Source of the DNA: Simplicispira sp. 125
GTDB taxonomy: Bacteria; Pseudomonadota; Gammaproteobacteria; Burkholderiales; Burkholderiaceae_C
Direction: 5' to 3'
Assembly: GCF_003096555.1 (NCBI RefSeq)
Contig: NZ_QEKM01000001.1
Coordinates: 1,364,001-1,428,000 of the forward strand
Length of the DNA: 64,000 bases
Below, in pieces: positions 1 to 7,425 of this stretch; within the stretch, counting starts at the first letter, position 1; every line of letters begins with the position of its first letter. The translations under genes and the position numbers were made by a program. Under the pieces are notes generated by a model that was not told the origin of the DNA, did no database searches, and saw only the letters and a list, made by a program, of their open reading frames with translations.

Positions 1-711
1 CCGGGCATCACCTGGCAGCCCCACAGCCAAGTAGCCACGCTGCAGCGCACCGCCCATGGCACCTGGCAGGCGCTCGATAGCGCAGGCCAGCCCCTGGCTG
101 AAGCCGACGTGGTGGTGCTGGCCGCAGGCCCCGCCTGCAACACCTTGCTGGCCACGGTGCAAGCCCCCGCACTCCCCCTGCAGCCCGTGCGCGGCCAGCT
201 GTCCTGGGGGCCGCAACCACCGGGCGCCACCGGGCTGCCGCCGTTCCCCGTCAATGGCAACGGTGGCCTGGTGGCGCATGTGCCGCACGAAAACGGCATG
301 GCCTGGCACATGGGCTCCACTTTTGACCGCGATGTGGAACAGCTGCCCCTGCCACCCGAAGAACAGACCGCCGCCCACGCCACCAACTGGCAGCGCCTGC
401 AGGCCCTGGTACCCGCCGCCACCCCGGCACTGCGCCCGGCGTTTGAAGGCAGCGCAGCCAACAGCCTGCACGCCTGGGCCAGCGTGCGCTGCACCGCTAT
501 CGACCGCCTGCCCATCGTCGGCCCGGTAGCCCCCGCCCGCCTGCCCGGGCTGTGGGTGTGCACGGCCATGGGCGCCCGCGGGCTGACCCGTGCCGTGCTG
601 TGCGGCGAACTACTGGCGGCGCGCCTGCAAGGGGAGCCCCTGCCGCTGGATGCGCGCCTGGCCCGTGCCATGGGCACCGAACGCTTGGACCCCACACCGA
701 CTGCGGAATAA
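1..711 (+). CDS. mnmC: MnmC, C-terminal oxidoreductase part (5' truncated)
   Basis: This is the last 236 codons of an open frame that runs in from the left edge. It reads as the FAD-dependent oxidase half of the bifunctional tRNA wobble-uridine enzyme MnmC, which converts the carboxymethylaminomethyl form of U34 (cmnm5(s2)U) to the aminomethyl form. Visible family features are the segment ADVVVLAAG (about 37 codons in), the GQLSW stretch and the C-terminal block with RLPIVGP followed by MGARGLTRAVLCGELLAARL, which is typical of DadA/MnmC-type flavoproteins closing the FAD site. The methyltransferase half and the GxGxxG motif lie outside the window. A plain D-amino-acid-oxidase-like protein is the alternative, but the RLPIVGP/GARGLT block favours MnmC. 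Confidence 0.85.
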   Translation, partial: PGITWQPHSQVATLQRTAHGTWQALDSAGQPLAEADVVVLAAGPACNTLLATVQAPALPLQPVRGQLSWGPQPPGATGLPPFPVNGNGGLVAHVPHENGMAWHMGSTFDRDVEQLPLPPEEQTAAHATNWQRLQALVPAATPALRPAFEGSAANSLHAWASVRCTAIDRLPIVGPVAPARLPGLWVCTAMGARGLTRAVLCGELLAARLQGEPLPLDARLARAMGTERLDPTPTAE

Positions 712-780
712 GCTTATTCGCATATAGGAAGCACAAAACAATCGTTTGTTTTCATAAGCAGGCCCTCTACATTCGCGGCC
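712..780 (+). promoter_or_regulatory. Putative control region of the sulfur assimilation genes
   Basis: This 69-base, AT-rich gap separates mnmC from the TauE/SafE gene and is the only obvious promoter space before the cys genes. It contains a palindrome at 736-751 (AAACAA, 4-base spacer, TTGTTT) and an AT-rich stretch TTATTCGCATATA at 714-726. A LysR-type CysB/Cbl regulator would be expected to act here, but the match to a CysB site is an inference and no clear -35/-10 pair was assigned. Confidence 0.35.
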
Positions 781-1584
781 ATGCCTGAATTTGCATTCGT
801 TTTCGCTGGTTTTGCCGTAGGCCTCATCGTGGGGTTGACGGGGGTGGGCGGCGGCTCGCTCATGACGCCGGTGCTGATCTTCTTTTTCGGCGTAAAACCC
901 CACCTGGCCATCGGCACCGACCTGCTGTTTGCCGCCTTTACCAAGATGGGCGGCACGGTCGGTCTGGCCCGTCAGCGGCTGGTGCCCTGGAGCGTGGTGG
1001 GCCTGCTGTGCGCGGGCAGCATTCCGGCGGCGCTGGCGTCGCTGTGGCTGCTGCAGCACCTGGGCCCGGCCAGCGAGCAGGTGCAGCACCTCATGACCAC
1101 AACCCTGGGCGCGGCCCTGCTGCTCACCGCCGCCGCCATGCTGTACAAGGTGGTGGTGTTTTCGGCCCAGCGCCAGGCCGCCGAACAGGCCGCACGCCAG
1201 GGCAGCGGCGCCGCCGCCACGCAGCCGCGCCATTGGAGCCTGCCGGTGCTGCTGGGCGCGGTCATCGGCACGCTGGTCACCTTTACCTCGGTGGGCGCAG
1301 GGGCCATTGGCGTCACCGTGCTGCTGCTCGTCTTTCCGCACCTGCCGCTGCCGCGCATCATTGCCGCCGACATTGCCTACGCCGTGCCGCTGACACTGGT
1401 GGCCGGCATGGGCCACGCATCGCTGGGTTCGGTCGACTGGGCCTTGCTGGCGCAGTTGCTGGCCGGTTCATTGCCGGGTATCTGGCTGGGCTCGCGCCTA
1501 GTCACCCGCACCCCAGAGCGGCTGATCCGCTCTGCCCTTTCGTTGCTGCTCGCCTGGGCGGGCGCCAAACTTGTTTTGATTTAA
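781..1584 (+). CDS. TauE/SafE (TSUP) family membrane transporter
   Basis: A 267-residue integral membrane protein of the TSUP family, whose members export sulfite or sulfonates or move other sulfur anions. The N-terminus AGFAVGLIVGLTGVGGGSLM carries the glycine-rich family repeat near residues 10-30. The second half holds the matching repeat around TFTSVGAGAIGVT (about residues 163-175). Several hydrophobic helices are separated by a charged loop with QAAEQAARQ. It ends 15 bases before cysI and shares its direction, so an operon role in sulfite or sulfate movement during assimilation is likely. The substrate cannot be read from the sequence. Confidence 0.85.
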   Translation: MPEFAFVFAGFAVGLIVGLTGVGGGSLMTPVLIFFFGVKPHLAIGTDLLFAAFTKMGGTVGLARQRLVPWSVVGLLCAGSIPAALASLWLLQHLGPASEQVQHLMTTTLGAALLLTAAAMLYKVVVFSAQRQAAEQAARQGSGAAATQPRHWSLPVLLGAVIGTLVTFTSVGAGAIGVTVLLLVFPHLPLPRIIAADIAYAVPLTLVAGMGHASLGSVDWALLAQLLAGSLPGIWLGSRLVTRTPERLIRSALSLLLAWAGAKLVLI

Positions 1585-1599
1585 GAGGCTCGTTGCCCC

Positions 1600-3396
1600 A
1601 TGTACCAATACACCGACTTCGACAAGAAATTCGTTCAGCTGCGCGCCGAGCAGTTCCGCGACCAGCTTGAGCGCTGGGAGCGTGGTGAACTGACCGACGA
1701 ACAGCTTTTGCCACTGCGCCTGCAAAACGGCTGGTACATCCAGCGCTACGCGCCCATGGCGCGCATTGCCGTGCCCTATGGCGAAATCAGCAGCACGCAA
1801 CTGCGCACGCTGGCCCACATTGCGCGCGAGTACGACAAGCCCGCACCTGAACTGCTGGCACACGCCCAGGCCACACAAGACGCATTGCAGGACGCGCAGC
1901 CCGGCGCAACGCTGGCCGCACCGCCGCTGCGCTACGGCTACGGCCACTTCACCACGCGCACCAATGTGCAATTCAACTGGATTCCCCTCCACCGCGCGGC
2001 CGACGTGATGGACCTGCTGGCCAGTGTCTCCATGCACGGCATCCAGACCAGCGGCAACGACATCCGCAACATCACCTGCGACGCGCTGGAGGGTATCGCC
2101 GAGGACAGCATCGTCGATACGCGGCCGTTCGCCGAGATCACGCGCCAGTGGAGCTCGCTGCACCCCGAGTTCTCCTACCTGCCGCGCAAGTTCAAGATCG
2201 CCTTCAACGGCGCCGAAGAAGACCGCGCCGCCATTGGCTGGTACGACATTGGCTTGCAAGCGCGCCGGGCCGAAGACGGCAGCGTGGGCTTCACCATGAA
2301 AGTGGGCGGCGGCATGGGCCGCACACCCATCATTGGCAGCGTGGTGCGCGAATTTCTGCCCTGGGACCAGTTGCTCAACTACATCGAAGCCGTGGTGCGC
2401 ACCTACAACAGCTACGGCCGGCGCGACAACAAGTGGAAGGCGCGCATCAAAATTTTGGTCAAGAGCGAAGGCCAGAAGTTCATCGACGCGGTGGAGAAGG
2501 AATACCAGGACATCGTCAACCTCGACGGCGCGCCCCACACCATCACGCAGGCAGAGCTTGACCGGGTCACAAGCCATTTCGTGGTGCCCGAGCTGAAGGC
2601 CACCAACCTGCCCTCCAAGGTGAATACACAAGGCCAGTTGTACCAGCGCTGGTTGCAGCAAAACGTGCGCGGCCACAAGCTGCCCGGCCTCAAGACCGTC
2701 ACCCTGTCGTTCAAGCGCCCCGGCTTTGCCACCGGCGATGCCGACGCCGACACCCTGGAAGCCCTGGCCCAACTGGCCGAGCAGTTCAGCGCTGGTGAGG
2801 CGCGCCTGACGCACGAGCAAAACCTGATGCTGCCCTGGGTGCATGAGGGCGACCTGCCGGCGCTGTACGAAGCGGCCCGCGCTCTGGGCTTGGCACAACC
2901 CAACATCGGCCTGCTGACCGACATGATCATCTGCCCCGGCGGAGACTTCTGCTCGCTGGCCAATGCGCGCTCTTTGCACATTGGCGCCGCCGTGACCGAC
3001 CGTTATCAAGATTTGGACGAGCTGTTTGACCTCGGCCCCATCGACCTGCACATGAGCGGCTGCATCAACTCCTGCGGCCACCACCACAGCGGCCACATCG
3101 GCATCCTGGGCGTGGACAAGGACGGCAAGGAGTGGTACCAGATCACGCTGGGCGGGTCTGACGGCACCGATCTGTCTGGCCCCGCGATTGGCGGCAAGGT
3201 GGTCGGCCCCTCGTTCACCGCAGCCGAAGTGCCCGATGTGATCGAGGCGCTGCTCGCCACCTTCCGCGCGCTGCGCAAGCCCGGCGAGTTCTTTATCGAC
3301 GCACTGCGCCGCCTGGGCCACGACCCGTTCAAGCAGGCCGCCAACGCTGCCCGCCGCCCCAAGGCCGACCAGGAAGCCCTGGCAGAACAAGACTGA
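1600..3396 (+). CDS. cysI: Sulfite reductase haemoprotein (CysI-type nitrite/sulfite reductase)
   Basis: A 598-residue member of the sirohaem-[4Fe-4S] nitrite/sulfite reductase family that reduces sulfite to sulfide with six electrons. The four cluster cysteines are visible as CPGGDFC (C445 and C451) and GCINSC (C488 and C492), followed by the histidine-rich GHHHSGHIGI stretch. Two ferredoxin-like half domains and two sirohaem domains are expected, and the length fits. No flavoprotein partner CysJ and no sirohaem synthase lie in the window. The ferredoxin and ferredoxin reductase downstream (7096-8540) are plausible electron donors. The start is preceded by AAGAGG at about 1583-1588. Nitrite reductase activity is the alternative, but the cysHDN neighbours argue for sulfite. 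Confidence 0.92.
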   Translation: MYQYTDFDKKFVQLRAEQFRDQLERWERGELTDEQLLPLRLQNGWYIQRYAPMARIAVPYGEISSTQLRTLAHIAREYDKPAPELLAHAQATQDALQDAQPGATLAAPPLRYGYGHFTTRTNVQFNWIPLHRAADVMDLLASVSMHGIQTSGNDIRNITCDALEGIAEDSIVDTRPFAEITRQWSSLHPEFSYLPRKFKIAFNGAEEDRAAIGWYDIGLQARRAEDGSVGFTMKVGGGMGRTPIIGSVVREFLPWDQLLNYIEAVVRTYNSYGRRDNKWKARIKILVKSEGQKFIDAVEKEYQDIVNLDGAPHTITQAELDRVTSHFVVPELKATNLPSKVNTQGQLYQRWLQQNVRGHKLPGLKTVTLSFKRPGFATGDADADTLEALAQLAEQFSAGEARLTHEQNLMLPWVHEGDLPALYEAARALGLAQPNIGLLTDMIICPGGDFCSLANARSLHIGAAVTDRYQDLDELFDLGPIDLHMSGCINSCGHHHSGHIGILGVDKDGKEWYQITLGGSDGTDLSGPAIGGKVVGPSFTAAEVPDVIEALLATFRALRKPGEFFIDALRRLGHDPFKQAANAARRPKADQEALAEQD

Positions 3397-3410
3397 CCGC
3401 GATTGAAGAC

Positions 3411-3462
3411 TATGAAAATAATAGCTGCTAGCGCTTTATTCACGGGCGCTGATACCGAAAAA
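3411..3462. repeat. Dispersed palindromic repeat, copy 1 (inside DUF934 gene)
   Basis: The stretch reads AAAATAATAGCTGCTAGCGC, then TTTATTCACGGGCGCTGATA, ending in an A run. It shares the order A-run, TAGCTGCTAGCGC, short loop, GCGCT with the other copies. It overlaps the start codon and first codons of the DUF934 gene. Confidence 0.55.
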
Positions 3463-3819
3463 ACCTTGCAAATTGCCAACGATGCCGAACTGGCCGAACT
3501 GGTCGCCAGCGGCGCGCTGGAAGGCGTGCAGCGCGTAGAACTGCAGTTCCCCAAATTTACCGACGGCCGCGCCTACAGCCAGGCCCTGCTGCTGCGCCGA
3601 CGCTATAAATTTGCGGGCGACATCCGCGCCACGGGCGATGTGCTGATCGACCAGCTGGTGCACATGCACCGCAGCGGTTTCAGCAGCGCCGTGCTGGCCG
3701 AGGGTGTAGACGCCGCCGCTGCTGAGCGCCAGTTTGCGCGCTTTGGCGCCTTCTACCAGGGCGACGTGAACGAGCCGCGCCCTCTGTTCGCCCGCGATGC
3801 AGCGCTGGAGTCGGCATGA
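3412..3819 (+). CDS. DUF934 family protein of the cys operon
   Basis: A 135-residue DUF934 protein, a small family that normally sits between the sulfite reductase and CysH genes in proteobacteria; its biochemical role is not known to me. The conserved core includes the FTDGRAYSQALLLRRR region (about residues 49-64), the GDVLIDQL block and the MHRSGFSSAVL block. The first 14 or so codons (MKIIAASALFTGAD) coincide with a copy of the dispersed palindromic repeat, so the N-terminus may be repeat-derived. A TTG nine bases upstream (3403) is an alternative start. The gene lies 15 bases after cysI, and its stop overlaps the cysH start in ATGA, indicating translational coupling. Confidence 0.85.
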   Translation: MKIIAASALFTGADTEKTLQIANDAELAELVASGALEGVQRVELQFPKFTDGRAYSQALLLRRRYKFAGDIRATGDVLIDQLVHMHRSGFSSAVLAEGVDAAAAERQFARFGAFYQGDVNEPRPLFARDAALESA

Positions 3820-4460
3820 GCGCCGTACTGACTCCCAACCCCGCGCTGGACCTCGCACACGTCAACGCCACACTCGGCCACGACGCATCCGGCCTCGTCA
3901 CCTGGGCGCTGGGCCTGGGCGAGGCTTCCATCGTCACCACCAACTTCCGCCCGTTCGAGGCCGTGATCCTGCACCTGGTCACACAGGTCAACCCCGACGT
4001 GCCGGTCGTCTGGATGGACAACGGCTACAACACCGAGGCCACCTACCGCTTTGCCGACGAAGTGACGAAGCAGCTGGGGCTGAACCTGCACATCTACCTG
4101 CCGCGCCGCTCGCGCGCGCACCGCGAAGCCGTGGAAGGGTTGACGCCCACGCTGGATGACCCGCGCCACGCGGCCTTCACCGCAGAAGTGAAGTTGGAGC
4201 CCTTTGCCCGCGCCCTGCGCGAGACGGCGCCCAAGGTGTGGTTCACCGCCCTGCGCGCCACCGACACCGCCGTACGCGCGCAGATGGAGCCCGTGAGCAT
4301 CAACCCCGACGGCCTGATCAAGGTGGCGCCGCTGCTGCACTGGTCGTCCAAGGACCTGCACGAATACTGCGTCAAGCACGGCCTGCCCAACAACTTCGAC
4401 TACGTGGACCCGACCAAGGGCGAAGACAACCGCGAGTGCGGCTTGCACCTGGCGCACTGA
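3816..4460 (+). CDS. cysH: Phosphoadenylyl-sulfate reductase (CysH)
   Basis: A 214-residue PAPS/APS reductase of the adenine nucleotide alpha hydrolase fold, reducing activated sulfate to sulfite with thioredoxin or glutaredoxin as donor. The family pattern is seen in MDNGYNTEATYRFADE (about residues 67-82), FTALRATDT (about 143-151) and the terminal ECGLHLAH with the catalytic cysteine. The paired CC...CxxC cysteines that bind the [4Fe-4S] cluster of plant/Pseudomonas-type APS reductases are absent, so the PAPS type is favoured. The usual SSFG-like motif is replaced by VTTNF at about residues 37-41. The start overlaps the previous stop. Confidence 0.88.
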   Translation: MSAVLTPNPALDLAHVNATLGHDASGLVTWALGLGEASIVTTNFRPFEAVILHLVTQVNPDVPVVWMDNGYNTEATYRFADEVTKQLGLNLHIYLPRRSRAHREAVEGLTPTLDDPRHAAFTAEVKLEPFARALRETAPKVWFTALRATDTAVRAQMEPVSINPDGLIKVAPLLHWSSKDLHEYCVKHGLPNNFDYVDPTKGEDNRECGLHLAH

Positions 4461-4461
4461 A

Positions 4462-4515
4462 ACCTATAGCTGCCAGCGCAATCCCCATCAGCGTTACAGC
4501 CCGATTTGAATGGAA
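4462..4515. repeat. Dispersed palindromic repeat, copy 2 (cysH-cysD gap)
   Basis: Contains ATAGCTGCCAGCGCAAT, then CCCCATCAGCGTTACAGCC. The first 17 bases are identical to copy 3 inside cysN. It fills most of the 61-base gap between cysH and cysD. The right arm is degenerate, so this copy would form only a weak hairpin. Confidence 0.6.
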
Positions 4516-4521
4516 TAAACA

Positions 4522-5454
4522 ATGAACGCCCGCGTTGACACCTCCGTGCTGAACCACCTCAGCAACCGCCACCTCGACGCGCTGGAAGAAGAAACCATCT
4601 TCATCCTGCGCGAGGTGGCCGCCGCCTTCGAGCGCCCCGCCCTGCTGTTCTCGGGCGGCAAGGATTCGCTGGTCATGCTCAAGTGCGCTGAAAAAGCTTT
4701 CGGCGTGGGCCGCATCCCTTACCCCCTGCTCATGATCGACACGGGCCATAACTTCCCCGAGGTGACGGATTTCCGTGATTTGCGGGCCAAGGAACTGGGC
4801 GCCGAGCTCATCGTGCGCAATGTCGAAGACTCGATGGCACGCGGCACCGTGCGCCTGGCGCACCCCGGTGAGCCGCGCAACGTGCACCAGTCGGTCACGC
4901 TGCTCGAAGCGATTGAAGAGTTTCGTTTTGACGCGCTGATGGGCGGCGCGCGCCGCGACGAAGACAAGGCCCGCGCCAAAGAGCGCATCTTCAGCCACCG
5001 CGACAGCTTCGGCCAATGGCAGCCCAAGGCCCAGCGGCCCGAGCTGTGGACACTGTTCAACACCCGCCTGCAGCCGGGCGAGCACTTTCGCGTATTTCCC
5101 ATCAGCAACTGGACCGAGCTCGATGTGTGGCAATACATCGAACGCGAGCAGATCGCCCTGCCGTCGCTGTATTACACACACCAGCGCGAGATCGTCGAGC
5201 GCAAGGGCCTGCTGGTGCCCGTGACGCCCCTCACGCCGCTGCGCAGCGGCGAGCAGCTGGAAACACGCGACGTGCGGTTTCGCACCCTGGGCGACATCAC
5301 CTGCACCTGCCCGGTCGAAAGCCTGGCCGCCACCGCGGCCGAGATCGTGATCGAGACATTGGCCGCCGACGTGAGCGAACGCGGAGCCACACGCATGGAC
5401 GACAAAACCTCTGACGCTTCAATGGAAAAGCGCAAGAAAGACGGGTATTTTTAA
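4522..5454 (+). CDS. cysD: Sulfate adenylyltransferase subunit 2 (CysD)
   Basis: A 310-residue ATP sulfurylase small subunit, which with CysN makes adenosine 5'-phosphosulfate from sulfate and ATP. The PP-loop SGGKDS is at residues 44-49, GGARRDEDKARAKERIFS follows in the middle, and the protein ends MEKRKKDGYF, the usual CysD C-terminus. Length matches the family. It acts as a cytoplasmic heterodimer with the downstream CysN product. A 171-base gap with a hairpin repeat separates the two genes, unlike the tight cysDN spacing usual elsewhere. Confidence 0.95.
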   Translation: MNARVDTSVLNHLSNRHLDALEEETIFILREVAAAFERPALLFSGGKDSLVMLKCAEKAFGVGRIPYPLLMIDTGHNFPEVTDFRDLRAKELGAELIVRNVEDSMARGTVRLAHPGEPRNVHQSVTLLEAIEEFRFDALMGGARRDEDKARAKERIFSHRDSFGQWQPKAQRPELWTLFNTRLQPGEHFRVFPISNWTELDVWQYIEREQIALPSLYYTHQREIVERKGLLVPVTPLTPLRSGEQLETRDVRFRTLGDITCTCPVESLAATAAEIVIETLAADVSERGATRMDDKTSDASMEKRKKDGYF

Positions 5455-5460
5455 TGCAAC

Positions 5461-5605
5461 CCCCTGCGTCGCTGCGCGCCTTCCCCCTTCTCTCGCGCTT
5501 CGCGCGGGAAGGGGGACACCGCCAGCGCGGCGGGGCGGCCCTTGCGCGGCGGTCGCTAGCCTGGGCCGCGCCCTATCCAACAATGCGAGCGGTGCGTAGC
5601 ACTCT
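5461..5605. repeat. REP-like hairpin element between cysD and cysN
   Basis: The gap carries an imperfect palindrome at 5483-5515: CCCCCTT pairs with AAGGGGG and the inner CGCGCTTCGCGCG region forms a small loop. GC-rich inverted segments follow (about 5518-5575, GGCGGGGCGGCC). The stem can form on both strands. It resembles extragenic palindromic repeats rather than a simple terminator, since no T run follows. Whether it stabilises or separates the cysD and cysN messages is unknown. Confidence 0.55.
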
Positions 5606-5625
5606 GGATTACTGAGATCAATCCA

Positions 5626-6993
5626 ATGACAAATACTATTCATTCGATAGCTGCCAGCGCAATACCATCAGGCGCTGCAGTCCAAAATAACCATATATCG
5701 GCCCTCAAGTTCATCACCTGCGGCAGCGTGGACGATGGCAAAAGCACCCTCATTGGCCGCCTGCTGGTGGACAGCAAGTCCGTGCTGCAAGACCATCTGG
5801 CGGGCGTGCAGCGCGCGGGCGAAACCGATCTGGCCCTGCTGACCGACGGCCTCTCTGCAGAGCGCGAACAAGGCATCACCATCGACGTGGCCTACCGCTA
5901 CTTCGCCACCGAAACGCGCAAGTTCATCATTGGCGACGCACCGGGCCACGAGCAGTACACGCGCAACATGGTCACAGCGGCCAGCAGCGCCGATGCCGCT
6001 GTCGTGCTGGTCGATGCCACCAAGCTCGACTGGGAGAACCCACAGCTCACGCTGCTGCCGCAAACGCGCCGCCACAGCCTGCTGGTGCACCTGCTGCGTG
6101 TGCATTCGCTGGTGTTTGCCGTGAACAAACTCGATGCCGTGGCCCACCCTGAACGGGCCTGGCAGCACATCAGCGCGGCGCTCGCGCGCTTTGCCCAACA
6201 GGCCGGCATTGCGGTGCGCGCCACCGTGCCCGTCTCGGCCCTCAAGGGCTGGAACGTGGTCGATGCCCACCCCGGCTGGTGCGGCTACGAAGGCCCGAGC
6301 CTGCTGCAAATCCTCGAACTGCTGCCCAACACGCCCGCCGACACCGGCCTGCCGCTGGCCTTCCCGGTGCAGTGGGTCGAAAAGTTCTCGTCGTCTGCCG
6401 ACACCACCCAGGGCCGCCGCGTGTTCTGGGGCCGGGTCGCCGCTGGCCATGTGGCAGCCGGTACGCCCGTGCAAGTCTTCCCCAGTGGCCAGACCGCCAC
6501 CGTGGCCCAGGTGCTCGACCACGCACGCCGCCCCATCGGCGTAGATGCGGGCCAAAGCGCCGGCATCGTGCTCGACCGCGAGGTCGATGTCTCGCGCGGC
6601 GACTGGATCGTGGCCGCCCCCACGCAGGCCGCCCCGGCCGAAGACGACTTCGACACGCCCGCCACGGTGCCTGCCTGGCCCGGTCGCCGCGAACTGCACA
6701 CCACCGTGGCCTGGATGGACAACGAACCCCTGGTGGCAGGCCGCGTGTACTGGGCGCTGCACGGCCACCGCTGGGTCAAGGCCAAGGTCAAGCGTGTGGT
6801 GCACCGCCTGGACATCAACACCCTGGCCGAAGAAGACGCCAGCCAACTCGAGCCCAACGCCATCGGCCATGTCGAACTGCTGCTGCAAGAGCCCCTGCCC
6901 ACCGCACCGTTTGGCCAGGCCCGGGTGCTAGGCTCGCTGATTTTGGTGGACACGGCCAGCCACGCAACCGCTGGCGCCGTGCTTGTCAATTGA
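5626..6993 (+). CDS. cysN: Sulfate adenylyltransferase subunit 1 (CysN)
   Basis: A 455-residue EF-Tu-like GTPase that drives ATP sulfurylase together with CysD. G1 is GSVDDGKS at residues 33-40, G3 is DAPGHE at 104-109 and G4 is NKLD at 167-170; two beta-barrel domains follow. The APS kinase (CysC) domain found fused in some bacteria is missing, as the protein ends at the barrel region. The N-terminal leader (residues about 7-20, SIAASAIPSGAAVQ) coincides with a copy of the dispersed repeat and is not part of the normal fold. The true start could be a little further in, but no internal ATG precedes the G1 loop. Confidence 0.95.
   Translation: MTNTIHSIAASAIPSGAAVQNNHISALKFITCGSVDDGKSTLIGRLLVDSKSVLQDHLAGVQRAGETDLALLTDGLSAEREQGITIDVAYRYFATETRKFIIGDAPGHEQYTRNMVTAASSADAAVVLVDATKLDWENPQLTLLPQTRRHSLLVHLLRVHSLVFAVNKLDAVAHPERAWQHISAALARFAQQAGIAVRATVPVSALKGWNVVDAHPGWCGYEGPSLLQILELLPNTPADTGLPLAFPVQWVEKFSSSADTTQGRRVFWGRVAAGHVAAGTPVQVFPSGQTATVAQVLDHARRPIGVDAGQSAGIVLDREVDVSRGDWIVAAPTQAAPAEDDFDTPATVPAWPGRRELHTTVAWMDNEPLVAGRVYWALHGHRWVKAKVKRVVHRLDINTLAEEDASQLEPNAIGHVELLLQEPLPTAPFGQARVLGSLILVDTASHATAGAVLVN
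5638..5690. repeat. Dispersed palindromic repeat, copy 3 (inside cysN start)
   Basis: Contains CGATAGCTGCCAGCGCAAT, then ACCATCAGGCGCTGCAGTCC. It is nearly the same as copy 2 located 1.2 kb upstream. It lies wholly within the first 22 codons of cysN and is translated as part of the CysN leader. Confidence 0.6.
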
Positions 6994-7047
6994 CCTTAGT
7001 CACGTTTTCCATTTGATTGGCAGGGGCTGCCACCCGGTTCCCCTGCC

Positions 7048-7070
7048 ACACCCTCTAAAATCGAGGGTGT
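7048..7070 (+). promoter_or_regulatory. Inverted repeat around the likely fdxA promoter
   Basis: A perfect 8-base inverted repeat, ACACCCTC and GAGGGTGT, flanks the 7-base spacer TAAAATC, which looks like a -10 element. It lies 26 bases before the fdxA start codon. It could be an operator, or a hairpin at the 5' end of the message; there is no T run that would make it a terminator. Confidence 0.4.
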
Positions 7071-7095
7071 TCCCTGATTCCCACAAAGCATTGCC

Positions 7096-7425
7096 ATGAC
7101 CCACGTCGTTTCCGAAAACTGCATCAAGTGCAAATACACCGATTGTGTGGACGTGTGTCCCGTCGACTGCTTCGTCGAAGGCCCGAACATGCTGGTCATC
7201 AACCCGGACGAGTGCATCGACTGCGCCGTCTGCGTGCCTGAATGCCCGGCCAACGCCATCTTTGCCGAAGAAGACCTGCCCCCCACCGAGCTGGCCTTCA
7301 TCAAGATCAACGCCGAGCTGACCAACGCCCCCGGCTGGAAGCCCATCACCAAGCGCAAGACCGCGCTGGAGGGCGCCGACGAGTGGAACGGCCAGCCCGG
7401 CAAGATCAAAGACATTATCCGCTGA
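7096..7425 (+). CDS. fdxA: Ferredoxin FdxA ([3Fe-4S][4Fe-4S] type)
   Basis: A 109-residue 7Fe ferredoxin, a soluble low-potential electron carrier. Cysteines at 9, 12, 17 and 21 and at 40, 43, 46 and 50 follow the Azotobacter FdI pattern, in which the first set holds the 3Fe cluster and the second the 4Fe cluster. C25 completes the usual CPVDC motif. The C-terminal extension ([11 protein letters not shown], then [11 protein letters not shown]) is typical of this group. The next gene, a ferredoxin reductase, starts within the stop codon, so the pair is translationally coupled. Location after the cys genes suggests, but does not prove, service to CysI. Confidence 0.95.
   Translation: MTHVVSENCIKCKYTDCVDVCPVDCFVEGPNMLVINPDECIDCAVCVPECPANAIFAEEDLPPTELAFIKINAELTNAPGWKPITKRKTALEGADEWNGQPGKIKDIIR

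Noticed and set aside
1498..3390. A 630-codon open frame on the minus strand opposite cysI
   Set aside because: It is an antisense shadow in GC-rich sequence: the plus-strand frame encodes a complete sulfite reductase with all cysteines, and the minus frame has no recognisable motif.
5668..6888. A 406-codon minus-strand frame opposite cysN
   Set aside because: Composition is Gly/His/Gln-rich without domain features, typical for the complement of a GC-rich gene; cysN has all GTPase motifs.
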